The notes under the pieces: model-generated
What the model saw: the letters and a program-made list of their open reading frames with translations, nothing else
The model's database searches: none
What the model was told of the DNA's origin: nothing
Translations under genes and position numbers: made by a program
Shown here: positions 40,171-49,700 of the stretch, one piece after another
Layout of the letters: each line of letters opens with the position of its first letter
Numbering within the stretch: position 1 is the stretch's first letter
Source: Phytophthora colocasiae
Lineage: Eukaryota > Oomycota > Peronosporomycetes > Peronosporales > Peronosporaceae
Direction: 5' to 3'
NCBI GenBank assembly: GCA_018806915.1
Contig: JAGKQI010000049.1
Location: 682,001-746,000, forward strand
DNA: 64,000 nucleotides

Positions 40171-41703
40171 TTATTGCTCTCCATTCATCTCATCATCTAA
40201 TTTACCATCAAGATCTGGAATGTGCTCCACAAATATTTGCTCGACACGATCATCAGTAAAACCACGATTCATCACATCTTCATCTCCCGATATATCTGCG
40301 TACAAATGATTGTGTGACTTGTAAAACCCAAACACATCTCGAACCGATTTGTTTCTGATTCGATGCAACTTGCGAACTTGGTCAACTTGCCCCGCGGTAA
40401 ACTCGCCAACCATCACAACGCGATACGAGGACACTCCAGCTAGCGACCGCGGTAGCAACGATATTGGCGGGCCCGGTGTACAGTCAAACGCAATGCAGTG
40501 CGACCGTATGCACCGATGGCGGCCACCCCGCATCACTCGAGTCAGGGCTACAACACTTGCCAAATGTGTCATGAACCGTTCTGGCAGTGTTAAGTCTCGT
40601 AGCTGTTCCGGAAGTCTCCCAACAAAGAATCCATTTGCTATCGCAAATTTCGGTAGTCTGCCGTGCTGAATATTGATGTCACACTCCTTGCACACCAATA
40701 GCCACGAGCGTAGGGAATTATCTTCATCGGTGTAGGTCTGTATCGCACGGGGAGATACCATAGCGCCATGAAGCGTAGTTAGATGATCCGGGGGACGATA
40801 CTGATTAACTAGCGCTTCAGGTAGTTTGGACGTGTCCACGTGCAAAGCTTTCGTCATCATCGTGAGATAGTCAATCTCAGCGTCATTCACTCTGCGCGAC
40901 ACGCAACGCAGTACCAGGCGATCACACGAAGCGCACACGCATTCGTCTAGACCGTCTGGACCGAGAGCCCTCTGCAGTTCCTTCATACAGTGTGCTCGCT
41001 CTCCAGAACTAAGCTCGTTGTCGAATCGGCAAGTCTCGTTTTTGATATCCGTAGTGTGATTTTGTCGATACTGCTGCTGTTGAATACGATTCGATTTTTT
41101 CTTTTTTCCACAGGCACCAGCCTGGTTGTCCTCCTCCGCCGTCCTCACTTGGTCGTCCTCTGCGGCTTCGGTCACAACTTCGTCACATTTACCAGCACCT
41201 GCTCCACCTTCACCTTCACCACCAACGCTGGCGACTACTTCGCTTTGCCGCTTCGCTCGCTGCTTGAACCGGAACCGACGCTGTCGAATGCGGTTCGTCT
41301 CCTTGCGTCCCTCCTCCAGCAACCGCTTGACCTGGTTGTCAGCTACATCCTCCCCGGCTGTCCTCGCTTGCTCGTCCTCTGCAACTTCGTCACCTTCACC
41401 AGCGCGTGCTCCGCCATCATCTCCAGCGTCGGTGACTACTGCGCTTGCCAACTTTGTGCGCTTCTTGAGCCGGAATTGGCGTACACGAATAAGGTTCATC
41501 TCCTTTAGTCTCTCCTCTGTGGACTGTTCGATCCGATTGGTAGCGCCATCGTCCTCTGCTGTCATCACCACTTGAACAGTCTCCGCAGCTGAAGCTAACC
41601 CTCCGGGAATGGAGGGAGAGTAAGGTGGATTCCCACTCAGCACGCTCTCAACATTATCTCCAGATGCACCCTGCTGATATACAGCTGTTGTTTGGCTTTC
41701 CAT
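40171..41703 (-). CDS. Helitron N-terminal part with DUF6570 and basic repeats
   Basis: 510 residues. The N-terminal 200 residues contain three degenerate repeats of a basic unit (LIRVRQFRLKKRTK, NRIRQRRFRFKQRAK, NRIQQQQYRQNHT) separated by acidic Ala/Glu/Asp linkers. From about residue 270 comes the DUF6570-like domain: CASCDRLV, PKFAIANGFFVGRLPEQLRDL, TLPERFMTHLASVVALTRV, normally fused upstream of Helitron Rep. The TAA at 40171 is followed in the same frame by the Rep sequence, so this was one protein. The basic repeats resemble an array of DNA-contacting helices (inference). Confidence 0.75.
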   Translation of the reverse strand: MESQTTAVYQQGASGDNVESVLSGNPPYSPSIPGGLASAAETVQVVMTAEDDGATNRIEQSTEERLKEMNLIRVRQFRLKKRTKLASAVVTDAGDDGGARAGEGDEVAEDEQARTAGEDVADNQVKRLLEEGRKETNRIRQRRFRFKQRAKRQSEVVASVGGEGEGGAGAGKCDEVVTEAAEDDQVRTAEEDNQAGACGKKKKSNRIQQQQYRQNHTTDIKNETCRFDNELSSGERAHCMKELQRALGPDGLDECVCASCDRLVLRCVSRRVNDAEIDYLTMMTKALHVDTSKLPEALVNQYRPPDHLTTLHGAMVSPRAIQTYTDEDNSLRSWLLVCKECDINIQHGRLPKFAIANGFFVGRLPEQLRDLTLPERFMTHLASVVALTRVMRGGRHRCIRSHCIAFDCTPGPPISLLPRSLAGVSSYRVVMVGEFTAGQVDQVRKLHRIRNKSVRDVFGFYKSHNHLYADISGDEDVMNRGFTDDRVEQIFVEHIPDLDGKLDDEMNGEQ

Positions 41704-42304
41704 GCTTTTACCTGTCGCTGCCGATGTTCGTCTAGATGTTTCAGCAGGTCGCTTTCACTGTCATCACCATCCGAACTGTCATCTACTGCTCGCTTTCGTT
41801 TCACTGTGTTCATCATCCACCAGCAACACGGTAGATTAGCAACTGCGCTTCTCGTGAAGCCATGCAGCAGGTACCCACGGTCGTGTTATTATAAAAAGAG
41901 GACGTGCTCATCCTACTCGCAGTAGTAAACGTTGCTTCGGGAGATTGAAGATGGTGTCCTGTTATTATAAAAAAACGGACGGTAGTGTGTTAGTTATTAA
42001 CTGCGTTTCGGCCCTGTGCATACACTTTGAAAGAGATCTCAGCGCAAACGTGACAAACCATGTTCACTACCAGCAGCAATCTAGTAGCGGCAGGTGCATT
42101 CTCTAGCAGTGGCCTCTCCGCTCTTTGATCGCTGTTCCGCCTCCTCAGCAATAAGCTCGTCGGGCCATAAAAATGCATTTTGTACATATCGGTATACCGG
42201 TTATTTTTAGGAAATCGTTTTAGCATTACTGTCCCTTTTTGTGACTGTTAGGCCAAAGCGCTACACAATACACATTTCTTACGAACTGTGAATATTACGA
42301 TTCA
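41704..42304. other. Helitron 5' flank
   Basis: A minus frame just upstream (about 41815-41710) reads VKRKRAVDDSSDGDDSESDLL and could be a short first exon of the Helitron gene ending at a GTAAAA donor, but the implied intron would be only 38 bp. Two TTATTATAAAAA motifs (41887-41902, 41961-41975) may be promoter TATA elements. No terminal TC motif could be fixed. Confidence 0.35.
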
Positions 42305-42375
42305 ATGGGGGAAGGGCCACCAATACTAAACAATATCAATCCACGTACGCTGAATATTGTGGCATTGTTTGGAGT

Positions 42376-42600
42376 GGTTGTACTCAGAGCAGCATTGAGC
42401 ACCTACGCTCAGTTGGTTGGTGACAACACCGCCGAGACCCACCCTCCCCTCACGACGCAGACCTGCACCAAGAGTGGTTGCACTGACGAAGACACGTCTA
42501 TCGTGCTGGACGCCAACTGGCGCTGGCTGTACAAGGAGGGCACGTCGACGAACGCTACACCGGAAACAAGTGGGACGCGACCATCTGCAAGGACCCGCAT
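42376..42600 (+). pseudogene. GH7 cellobiohydrolase N-terminal fragment
   Basis: After a hydrophobic signal-like stretch (VALFGVVVLRAALSTYAQ) the frame reads GDNTAETHPPLTTQTCTKSG and SIVLDANWRWLYKEGTSTN, the hallmark start of glycoside hydrolase family 7 (AETHPxLxxQxC, VxLDANWRW). A single missing base after TSTN shifts the frame; the alternate frame then gives YTGNKWDATICKDP, as expected. Homology ends near 42600, so only about 75 of some 430 residues are present and the catalytic EXDXXE site is absent. GH7 enzymes cleave cellulose and are secreted by oomycetes. This is a broken fragment lying close to the Helitron 5' side. Confidence 0.85.
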
Positions 42601-42689
42601 AGTATGGATTTATTTTTCGAAGATTAAAGAAACAATTCTTAATTAATTCTCTGGCAGTAATTATATAAAACGATCATGTACATCAGTAT

Positions 42690-43360
42690 CCGGTGATATC
42701 AGTGATGCTAAGCTCAAGCGTGCTGTCAAGACCGGTAAGCTAAGCCTCACTAAAGAGGAACTCAATGGGTCAGACAAGGTTATCCATCTCCATCCCGAGA
42801 GTCATGAAAAGGCCCTCAAAGCTAAGAGGGCCGATCGCGGCGTGCGTCTTCATATCACTTGACATGAAGTTAAGAAGAGCTACAAGCGAGCACAAGGTGG
42901 ATCAATTTGGTCCAAAGTATGGTATCAAATCAGCATTTAAGTTCGCCAAAGACAGCGGGCTACTCAGTAAGGCAGCCGATTTCGCTGTTCCAGCATTAGC
43001 AACCGCAGTTGGTGCACCTGAAGCTGCTCTACCAGCTCGCGCAGCGCTCAAGTCTCTAACTGGAGTTGGTGTATATGACAGCGATAGCGGTGTTGAGCTC
43101 GACAAGGGTACCGGAGCTACTGCTGGAGGACGTATCTCAGTTGCTGGTGTTAAGAAATCCGCTAAAGCTGCATTCGGTTATGTCAAGCGCAAGGGTTTAA
43201 TATCTGACGCCATCAATCAAGGTGAAAAGTACCTCCTCAGTAAGCCTGATAACCCAGATCACCATGAGATGATTCGATCTGTTCGTAAAGGAATTAACAA
43301 CAGGTATGGCGTGGGTGTAGCTCCAAAGAAGAGTAAATTAGTCAAAGGCAGTGTAACGTC
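42690..43360 (+). pseudogene. Unknown protein, possibly virus-derived structural protein
   Basis: Frame one reads DAKLKRAVKTGKLSLTKEEL, VIHLHPESHEKALKAKRADR and VRLHIT; after a stop or shift HEVKKSYKRAQGGSIWSKVW; then a long frame KSAFKFAKDSGLLSKAADFA, VPALATAVGAPEAALPARAA and LTGVGV, ending KGINNRYGVGVAPKKSKLVK. It is a Lys/Ala/Gly-rich basic protein with a GVGV motif. The layout resembles basic core/minor structural proteins of Polinton-like or other large DNA virus insertions known in oomycetes, but this is recall, not proof. At least two frame breaks. No capsid or ATPase gene was found beside it. Confidence 0.3.
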
Positions 43361-44420
43361 TATCCCCGAGTTCTCAACCTGCTTCACTTCGTGCAGATTA
43401 AGTGGCGTCCAGCACTGCGCTGTGTGGTCTCGCCGGGTTCTTCTCTTATCGTGTACAACTTCAATGTCAACAACACTCATCGGGCTCCATCTCACCTGCG
43501 CCGGAACGTCTCCGTCCCTATTTGTATTCAACCTCAATCAATGCACTCTAAAGAACGCGACTCGTTCTCTGTCCTGCTCTCGCTCTCGTCGTCCGTTCAA
43601 CTAATTGTCGGGACTAACAACTGCCCTTGGATCCCGTCTTAAACGTCGAGGATACCGACTAATGACCCGTTCCCGATGGCCCGTCGTCAGTCACTCACCC
43701 GCCTAACACCGCCCACAGCCCAATTGCCGTCTCTTCAATCACCCGTTCGTCCAACCAACCCCTCTCTCGTCTTCAAGAACACCTCCTGTGCTCTGTCCGT
43801 CGAGTTCCCAACGCTTTCTCTCAACCGTCGTTCGGAGCTCACTCGTTCTCGGAAGACTTACAACGCGATTACGGATGCCGTATCAATTTCAACCAAATGT
43901 TTGCAGGCCAGAGGTACGTTGAGCGTTTGCTTGAGCTTGCGGTATCCAACTGATGATACCTTCAACGTAGGTCCGGCAAGTCGTATTCTGACCGCCTCGC
44001 TACCAGAACAGCAGCATCACGGAAGCGGAAGCGGACTGCTGCTCAAATTGAATCGGGAGAGTTACCGGCTTCTGCGGCACGAAAAGGCAAGAAGATGAAA
44101 GCTAAAGCTGCTAAAGGTGGCAAGAGACGGAAGTCTCCAGCTGCAGGACGACGTGGTACGTCCAGCTTGAATATCGATACCTTTTGTAGGTCTCATCCTT
44201 GGTTTCTCTGTACTAGTTCGGTGACTCAATTTGTTCTGGTGATTTTTGTTTGTTTTCAGCCTCCGAAGGCGGGGACGGGCTTTTTTATGAGGAACGGTGT
44301 CTGCTTTCTGAGGAACAGCTAGAAAAGGATGATAAGTGAGGAACACCGGCGAAATGGATGCTCGCCGAGTGATGTCCAACAACCAAGTCAAACACTATGC
44401 AATGCGTGTATATTCTAGAT
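43361..44420. other. Decayed coding-like stretch of unknown origin
   Basis: Overlapping plus-strand fragments without a continuous frame. Around 44010-44160 one frame gives a very basic tail (SRKRKRTAAQ, then KGKKMKAKAAKGGKRRKS) like a nuclear or capsid-associated protein. It could belong with the preceding unknown ORF. Nothing else recognised. Confidence 0.3.
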
Positions 44421-46051
44421 CTAGACGGTAGTCTCGAACGGAATGGGCCCAGTTACATTTACGCCGTGAATGTAAGCTGCATGAACGAGCTCAGCAAGAG
44501 CTTCGCACTCAACGCGAACTTCTCGCTTGTTCAAAAACTTAACCAGCCAAAGGTAAATGCCTTTTTCTTCCGTCCAAGAGAATATATTCCCAGCAAAAAT
44601 GGCTTGGCCCGTCAAGGTCTATTGCGTTGACTGGAAATTCCTTCATCACGTTCCAGTGAAGTGGCGTCGCTGGCTGGTTCAGGAAATCTTTCACAAGCAC
44701 ATCTACCGAGAATTGATGCAAATTGCCTCCACCTGAGTGCAGAGAGCCTTTTGCTTTGCGCTGTCCACCACAGCGTTTTCGGACAGGTAATGCCATAAGC
44801 ATTCCTTCGATGCTGATATCGCCTTGTAGAACCATAGCTGCTATCACGTGCGAGCATTGCTAGCCATTGTGTGCAAACGTTTTGCAATCACAAGCATATT
44901 TACTCCTGATGCTTTCGATCTATACGCAGCAAACACGATCAATTTAAGCAGATTCATTAGAAGAAAAGAATTGTTGACGGAACACCACAAACCTTTTCAG
45001 CTGAAAACTTAGGCGTTGGGGCTAATCCATTTAGTTTGTCCAGGTGAAGAACGCGGACTTGGTGCAGTAATAAGCAGTAAAGCTCGGCTTTAAAGACCGT
45101 GATGTCCTCGGGAAGTTTTCCGTTGAGGGAGTTCAGATACCTAAAGGTAAGCTCAGCATACAAGTGTGAGATCGAACACCACCTAACTATGATTGTGCGT
45201 TGCAATACCGTTGTGCGCGTTGACGATTGATAGCTGTTCCATGGATATTGCTTGCAGAGACGGTAAACTTAGGTGCTTTGAAGAGAATTGCCTTCAGCAC
45301 TTTGGTACGGGGAACTTTCACTGAGTTATAGTTCTTTCTGTTTCGAAAGAGGAACTGGGCATGCACCACTTCATCACTCAAAAGCGGACCTGCACCAAAT
45401 AGACACATCTATGGTCAATTTGAACATTACGCAGTATACACATAGTGTCGCACCTTCACAAAAGTATCGTAGTTGCAGTCGAACGATCTGATCGCGCTGA
45501 TGCTTCAAAATACCTGGCATTAAAACAATCTTACCAGCTAGAGTCTTCTTCAACCAGGTTTTGTGGGTTTTGAGCTGTGTTTCATCCGGAAGAAGCTTGT
45601 ACAGATCTGGCCGGCTTTTATAGCGATCCTTCAGAGTCTTTAAACACTTTTTTGGGCCACATCCAAGAACCAGATCCTCAGACTCCTGTAGAAAAGCCCC
45701 GTGAATGCCTCGCTTCTTAGCATTCGTGGGTTGCGTGCCGTGCTCATTAGCTTCCTCGATTTTAAAACCGCCATCTTCCGTTTGGGAAAGCCTCAAGCGT
45801 TTTGAACACTCTACATGCGAGACACACTTATAGATACGTTGGCCTCGGCCCTTCTTTCCGTAGTTACTCGCCACCTTGTAGGTGTGACCATCAATTGTGT
45901 TTACTCCGGCTTTGGCCTGACGTAGTGTTTGGAATTTTGCAACATCCTTATAGGCAGCTCTGCATGATACAGCTATGACAGCATCTTCTTTATCTGAATA
46001 AGCAAACTCTACAGTACTGCAGCTGCTGTAATCATCGTTTGTTGGCTCCAT
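44421..46051 (-). pseudogene. MULE (Mutator-like) transposase remnants with SWIM finger
   Basis: 46051-45374 is an N-terminal DNA-binding region (GVNTIDGHTYKVASNYGKKG, RIYKCVSHVECSKRLRL, a FLYWCH/WRKY-like zinc motif) as in oomycete MULEs, then ESEDLVLGCGPKKCLKTL. 45408-45187 (PLLSDEVVHAQFLFRNRKNY) may be next. 44920-44540 gives a SWIM finger: ACDCKTFAHNG, a TAG where Trp is expected, QCSHVIAAMVLQGDIS (CxC...CxH), followed by KRCGGQRKAKGSL. The central DDE domain is missing or unreadable. This is a decayed transposase with internal deletions. Confidence 0.6.
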
Positions 46052-46452
46052 CGTCGCCCCTGCTTCCTGTTAGTGCTCAAAACGTTTCAAAGTCGCCATA
46101 CTAGAAACAACGTACCGTGTAACGCGGTCGGTGCCGCTGAATTGCCAACACCGCACTGCGTGAGAATTGGTGGCTTTAAATTGAGTAAATCGATTGTGCA
46201 GAACCATCCGATTTAGTAAAGTCCTCAATTTCAAATCGTTTGAACGTTTCCTCAAAAAGAAGACGCTGTTTCCTCAATAAAAAGCCACGCCCCCGAAGGC
46301 TGCGCAAAGGCTTCAAGAGGCAAAAGAGCGAGGAAAACGGCGAGCACCGCACGTCGGTCGAGTTCTGCAACGACACATTCTTCAGGAATCAATCACTACG
46401 ATGATTCTGCGACGGATTTTGGCGACGAACTTAACACAGTGGCGTGGGAGGG
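46052..46452. other. Flank between MULE debris and Gypsy-C
   Basis: No gene recognised. The last five bases, 46448-46452 (GAGGG), are the left copy of the Gypsy-C target duplication. Confidence 0.4.
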
Positions 46453-46761
46453 TGTGGCGACGCCACGGCAACCATGATTGCGGGCTTGCATTGGAGCCAG
46501 CTTCCCACCAGCAACTGGAGTTTGGATAGCAGTGCCAAGACTTCAGCAGATAGCAGATCCCGTACTGCTATCTGTACCCGGCTTCGGCAAGGAGCAGAAG
46601 TTTTGGCTTACGCCACGAGATGCTCTCCCTGGACTGCCTGATGGCAGGCGAGAGCACACCAGTTTAGGAATCACTATTGCTTTTGCATTAAGATCAATAC
46701 ACCTTGGTCTTTGCGGGAGTTCCAGCTCTCAAACAGTGTTTTCGAGTTTGGATACGGCACA
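46453..46761 (+). repeat. Gypsy-C 5' LTR
   Basis: 309 bp, TG...CA termini, identical in length to the right copy. It contains an inverted terminal motif GTGGCGACGCCAC. No TGG-type primer binding site follows; the next bases are AAGTTAACTTTAGCG and the Gag ATG is 27 nt away. Confidence 0.95.
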
Positions 46762-46788
46762 AAGTTAACTTTAGCGATAAGTTTCAAT

Positions 46789-47574
46789 ATGAGGACACGA
46801 AGTGGACTCGCAACTACGACGACGACGAACGACGAGGGCAACGTCGGAGGCACCGAGATGGCTGCTGTTCCGATCACCTCATCAACAATCACGCCGCCGT
46901 TCGGGACGGACATCTCGCACTCGAGTCTCGTCAAATGGAAGAGGCTGCGCCACGAGTACGAGGAAGCCGTGAAGGCACGTTGCATCACCTCTGGTGAGGA
47001 CGCTGAGAAGGCGATGCTGTCGGTCAAGAATTCTTTCGACTCACATCTCCTGGAGATGCTGTGCAAGTACGACTGGGATACGACCGTCGAGCAGGTGTCA
47101 GAGCAGCGGATCATCAACGAGATCAAAAAGATCGTGAACAACGTCAAGAACGGAGACATCGGAAATGTCGATTTGCTGTTCGAGACTAAGTTGAAAACGA
47201 ACCTTCGAGAGTCGGATGTTCAGGCTCGCGTGATGAACTACTTAAAGCTGTGTGAGGAAATAATTCTCGAGCACGGTTTAAAGAGCGCTTTCTCAACCCC
47301 GATGGGAATTGCTCACAAGTGCAAGATACTCAAGAAGCACTTGCAGCCCTCTGCGTTGCGTGACGAGATTGAAACGCACCAGAAGCTGGTTGACAAATCG
47401 AGCACGAAGAACTATGTTGTGTTGTACAAGCTGGTGAAGGAAAAAGCTCTTGAACAAGACAAGGTTTTCCGCTCGATGAGCAACCTGAAGCAACAACAGC
47501 AACAACGGCAGCAGACCGGACATGCTGCTGGCGAATCGACTGGGAAGCGCGAGAAAGTGGTGAAAACCCCGTGA
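46789..47574 (+). CDS. Gypsy-C Gag (capsid)
   Basis: From the ATG at 46789 (MRTRSGLATTTTT) the product is 261 residues. It has the Gag-like helices VKWKRLRHEYEEAVKARC, VKNSFDSHLLEMLCKYDWD, INEIKKIVNNVKNGD, SDVQARVMNYLKLCEEIILE and HKCKILKKHLQPSALRDEIE, then a Gln-rich hinge. The upstream part of the frame lies in the LTR. It leads with a 4-bp overlap into the knuckle/protease frame, probably through a frameshift (programmed or mutational). Confidence 0.75.
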   Translation: MRTRSGLATTTTTNDEGNVGGTEMAAVPITSSTITPPFGTDISHSSLVKWKRLRHEYEEAVKARCITSGEDAEKAMLSVKNSFDSHLLEMLCKYDWDTTVEQVSEQRIINEIKKIVNNVKNGDIGNVDLLFETKLKTNLRESDVQARVMNYLKLCEEIILEHGLKSAFSTPMGIAHKCKILKKHLQPSALRDEIETHQKLVDKSSTKNYVVLYKLVKEKALEQDKVFRSMSNLKQQQQQRQQTGHAAGESTGKREKVVKTP

Positions 47575-48134
47575 AAGCAGGACAAGGGAGCAAAGACCAG
47601 CAAGGTAAAGATGCAAAGCGCCAGGTCGAGGAATCCCCACCTGGTAAATCAAGTGCCGCACCCCGCAGCAAACCTCGTGGTGGATGTTTTCACTGTGGTG
47701 GAGAACACTTCCTCAGCGACTGTCCCGAGATCGATGAAGCCCAGAAAGAAGCCATTTTAGCCGAGCGTGCTCCAAGAAAAAAGGCGCCAAAGAAGCAACG
47801 ACTCAAACGAGTAAATCTATGTGCTAGTGGTGCAGACAGAATGCGGGCGACGGCAACAATTAATGGAGTACTGGATTTGCCGTACTGCGCAGACAGTGGC
47901 TCTGAGTACAACATAATTTCACAAGGGCTTGTGGAGAAGCTCCGAGCGGATGACCATGGTGTCGAACCAGTTGAGCTGATCGAGCACGTGGAGTTAGAAG
48001 CGGTAGGTGGTGCGATCCTGACTGCGACACACGCTGTGGATGTACGCCTGACCCTGAACACGGCCGCAGGGGTTTGTCCGGCTGCCAAGACCGCAAAAAA
48101 TGCCTCGTCGTCGGATCAAATGATGACGAACTGA
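47571..48134 (+). CDS. Gypsy-C nucleocapsid knuckle and protease start
   Basis: One zinc knuckle, CFHCGGEHFLSDC (CX2CX3HX4C, one residue short of the standard spacing), is followed by a basic region and a retropepsin active site CADSGSEYNIIS. The flap/second half runs into VELEAVGGAILTATHAVDV and is shifted to the next frame at about 48080, where LVVGSNDDELIVGRILLAELG completes the protease-like fold. Confidence 0.75.
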   Translation: MKAGQGSKDQQGKDAKRQVEESPPGKSSAAPRSKPRGGCFHCGGEHFLSDCPEIDEAQKEAILAERAPRKKAPKKQRLKRVNLCASGADRMRATATINGVLDLPYCADSGSEYNIISQGLVEKLRADDHGVEPVELIEHVELEAVGGAILTATHAVDVRLTLNTAAGVCPAAKTAKNASSSDQMMTN

Positions 48135-49220
48135 TTGTGGGGCGTATTCTTTTGGCGGAACTTGGCATTGATGTTGATCGCGAGTTAGAGCAACTGGCGG
48201 TCAGGAGCAACAGCGATGACGATCATTTTGGAGATTCCAATGGCATTCCGTCGCGTGGAGTGACACAGGATGCTGAAGTTGCTGCAGTTATCGAGGCGAT
48301 GGTGACAGATGCAGCCATGAGGGAAATGGTCGACGGCGCGGGCGCCGTGCGATTACGTCAGATTCTAACGGCTTTCAGCGGGTGGCGTTTTGTTCTGGGC
48401 GATGATCCACCCGCGCGCGTACCACCGCTGAAGATCAAGCTGGAACTAAATGCCCGATCGTATCGCTGCAAAGTGCGTCAGTATAGCCCAGAGAAGTCGG
48501 AGTTTTTGGCGAAGTTCAACGCAGAGCTAGTCAAACTCGGCTGGGTGTACGGGAATAAGGCAAGTAGATGGGCGTGTGCTGCTCTACCTGTCTGCAAGCC
48601 GAACAGCAGCGAATACCGCCAGACCAATGACTACAGACCGGTCAACAGCATGACTGAAGGAATTGCAGGCGTGATGGATGCCCAGTCTTCGAGTACGTCT
48701 GGAGCGGTGCCGAGGCAAGAAGTTTTATGCCATTTTCGATTTCATAAAAGGCTTTTGGCAGCTCCCGCTAGCCAAAGCCTCGCAAGAGATTCTGTCTTAC
48801 ATGACGGACCGTGGAGTGTTTACTCCGACACGTGTGCCACAGGGCAGCACAGGTGCAGCACTGCACTTTCAATCCACAGTGGAAGATGTGTTGAAGGAGC
48901 ATCTGCATGACAATTTGCTAGTCTGGATAGACGATCTCTTGGCTTATGCTGACTCAGCGACTGAAACGCTTGATGTCATCGAAGCCATTCTTACAAAGCT
49001 TGACGAGTTCGGTTTTAAGCTAAACCCGAAGAAGTGCAAACTATTTCTCACGGAAGTTAGATGGTGCGGGAGAATTACCAACGAGCACGGCGTCGGCCAT
49101 GATCCGGAGCGGATTGAATCACTCCGAGCCATTCCCGAACCAACTACAGCGGCGGAGCTACAGCAGTTTATCTGCACGAGAACTGGATGCGAGATGGCCT
49201 TGTCGACTACGCCAGAGTGT
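48074..49220 (+). pseudogene. Gypsy-C reverse transcriptase
   Basis: Frame one gives PPLKIKLELNARSYRCKVRQ, FNAELVKLGWVYGNKASRW, CAALPVCKPNSSEYRQTNDY. A shift near 48690 leads to FYAIFDFIKGFWQLPLAKAS, RVPQGSTGAALHFQSTVEDV and the active site LVWIDDLLAYA, then FGFKLNPKKCKLFLTEVRWC and HDPERIESLRAIPEPTTAAE. The family is the oomycete group with WIDD in place of YVDD. A further shift follows at about 49190. Confidence 0.85.
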
Positions 49221-49700
49221 CGAAGCCTCTACAGGAACTACTTGACCGCTCGCTTCGAGGAACAAAGCGGAGCAAACGCGCCGCTGCAGGCATCACTATT
49301 ACCTTCTCGCAGGAGGAGCGGGCTAGTTTCGCTACAGTGAAGGATTTGCTGTCGAACTCTGCGATGCTTACTTATCCAGATCAAGAAAAGCAACTGTGCT
49401 TGTTTTCGGATGCGAGTGATTCTGGATGGGGTCTGATAGTGACTCAAGTCGCAAACTGGAGCCAGGACAGACCGATCCACGAGCATGATCACGAGTTGCT
49501 CATTTGCATGGGTGACTCATTCAGCGGCTCGGCTCTGAACTGGAGCGTGATTGAAAAGGAATGCTACCTAATAGTTCATGCGTGCAGCAAGTTGGAATAC
49601 TTGTTTTTGCGACCTCAGGGCTTCAAGATTTACTGTACATTTGTTTGCTCCTGGTAAGGAAATGAAGAAGACGATGCGCGGGAAACTCCTTCGCTGGTCT
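49187..49700 (+). pseudogene. Gypsy-C RNase H domain
   Basis: Connection YARVSKPLQELLDRSLRGTK and RNase H: CLFSDASDSGWGLIVTQV keeps the first catalytic Asp, then LNWSVIEKECYLIVHACSKL with the Glu, and FKIYC where a frameshift separates the final TDH motif. The next frame resumes as KLLEYEYSIEHIEGANNLWADLMSRW with the last Asp. One RNase H only. Confidence 0.85.

Larger units (their letters stand above)
35274..41703 (-). mobile_element. Helitron (DUF6570 + Rep + Pif1 helicase), decayed
   Basis: The minus strand holds in order a DUF6570-type domain, an HUH Rep endonuclease and a Pif1-family helicase, the set that defines Helitrons. The first three ORFs (41703-40171, 40140-38125, 38067-37165) are in one frame separated only by TAA codons at 40171 and 38125. 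The helicase is in another frame after indels around 37.1 kb. The 5' TC and 3' hairpin-CTRR termini were not located, so limits are those of the coding region. Confidence 0.85.

Noticed and set aside
46711..46788. Gag frame start inside the 5' LTR
   Set aside because: The upstream part is LTR sequence shared with the 3' LTR; the first ATG with Gag character is at 46789.
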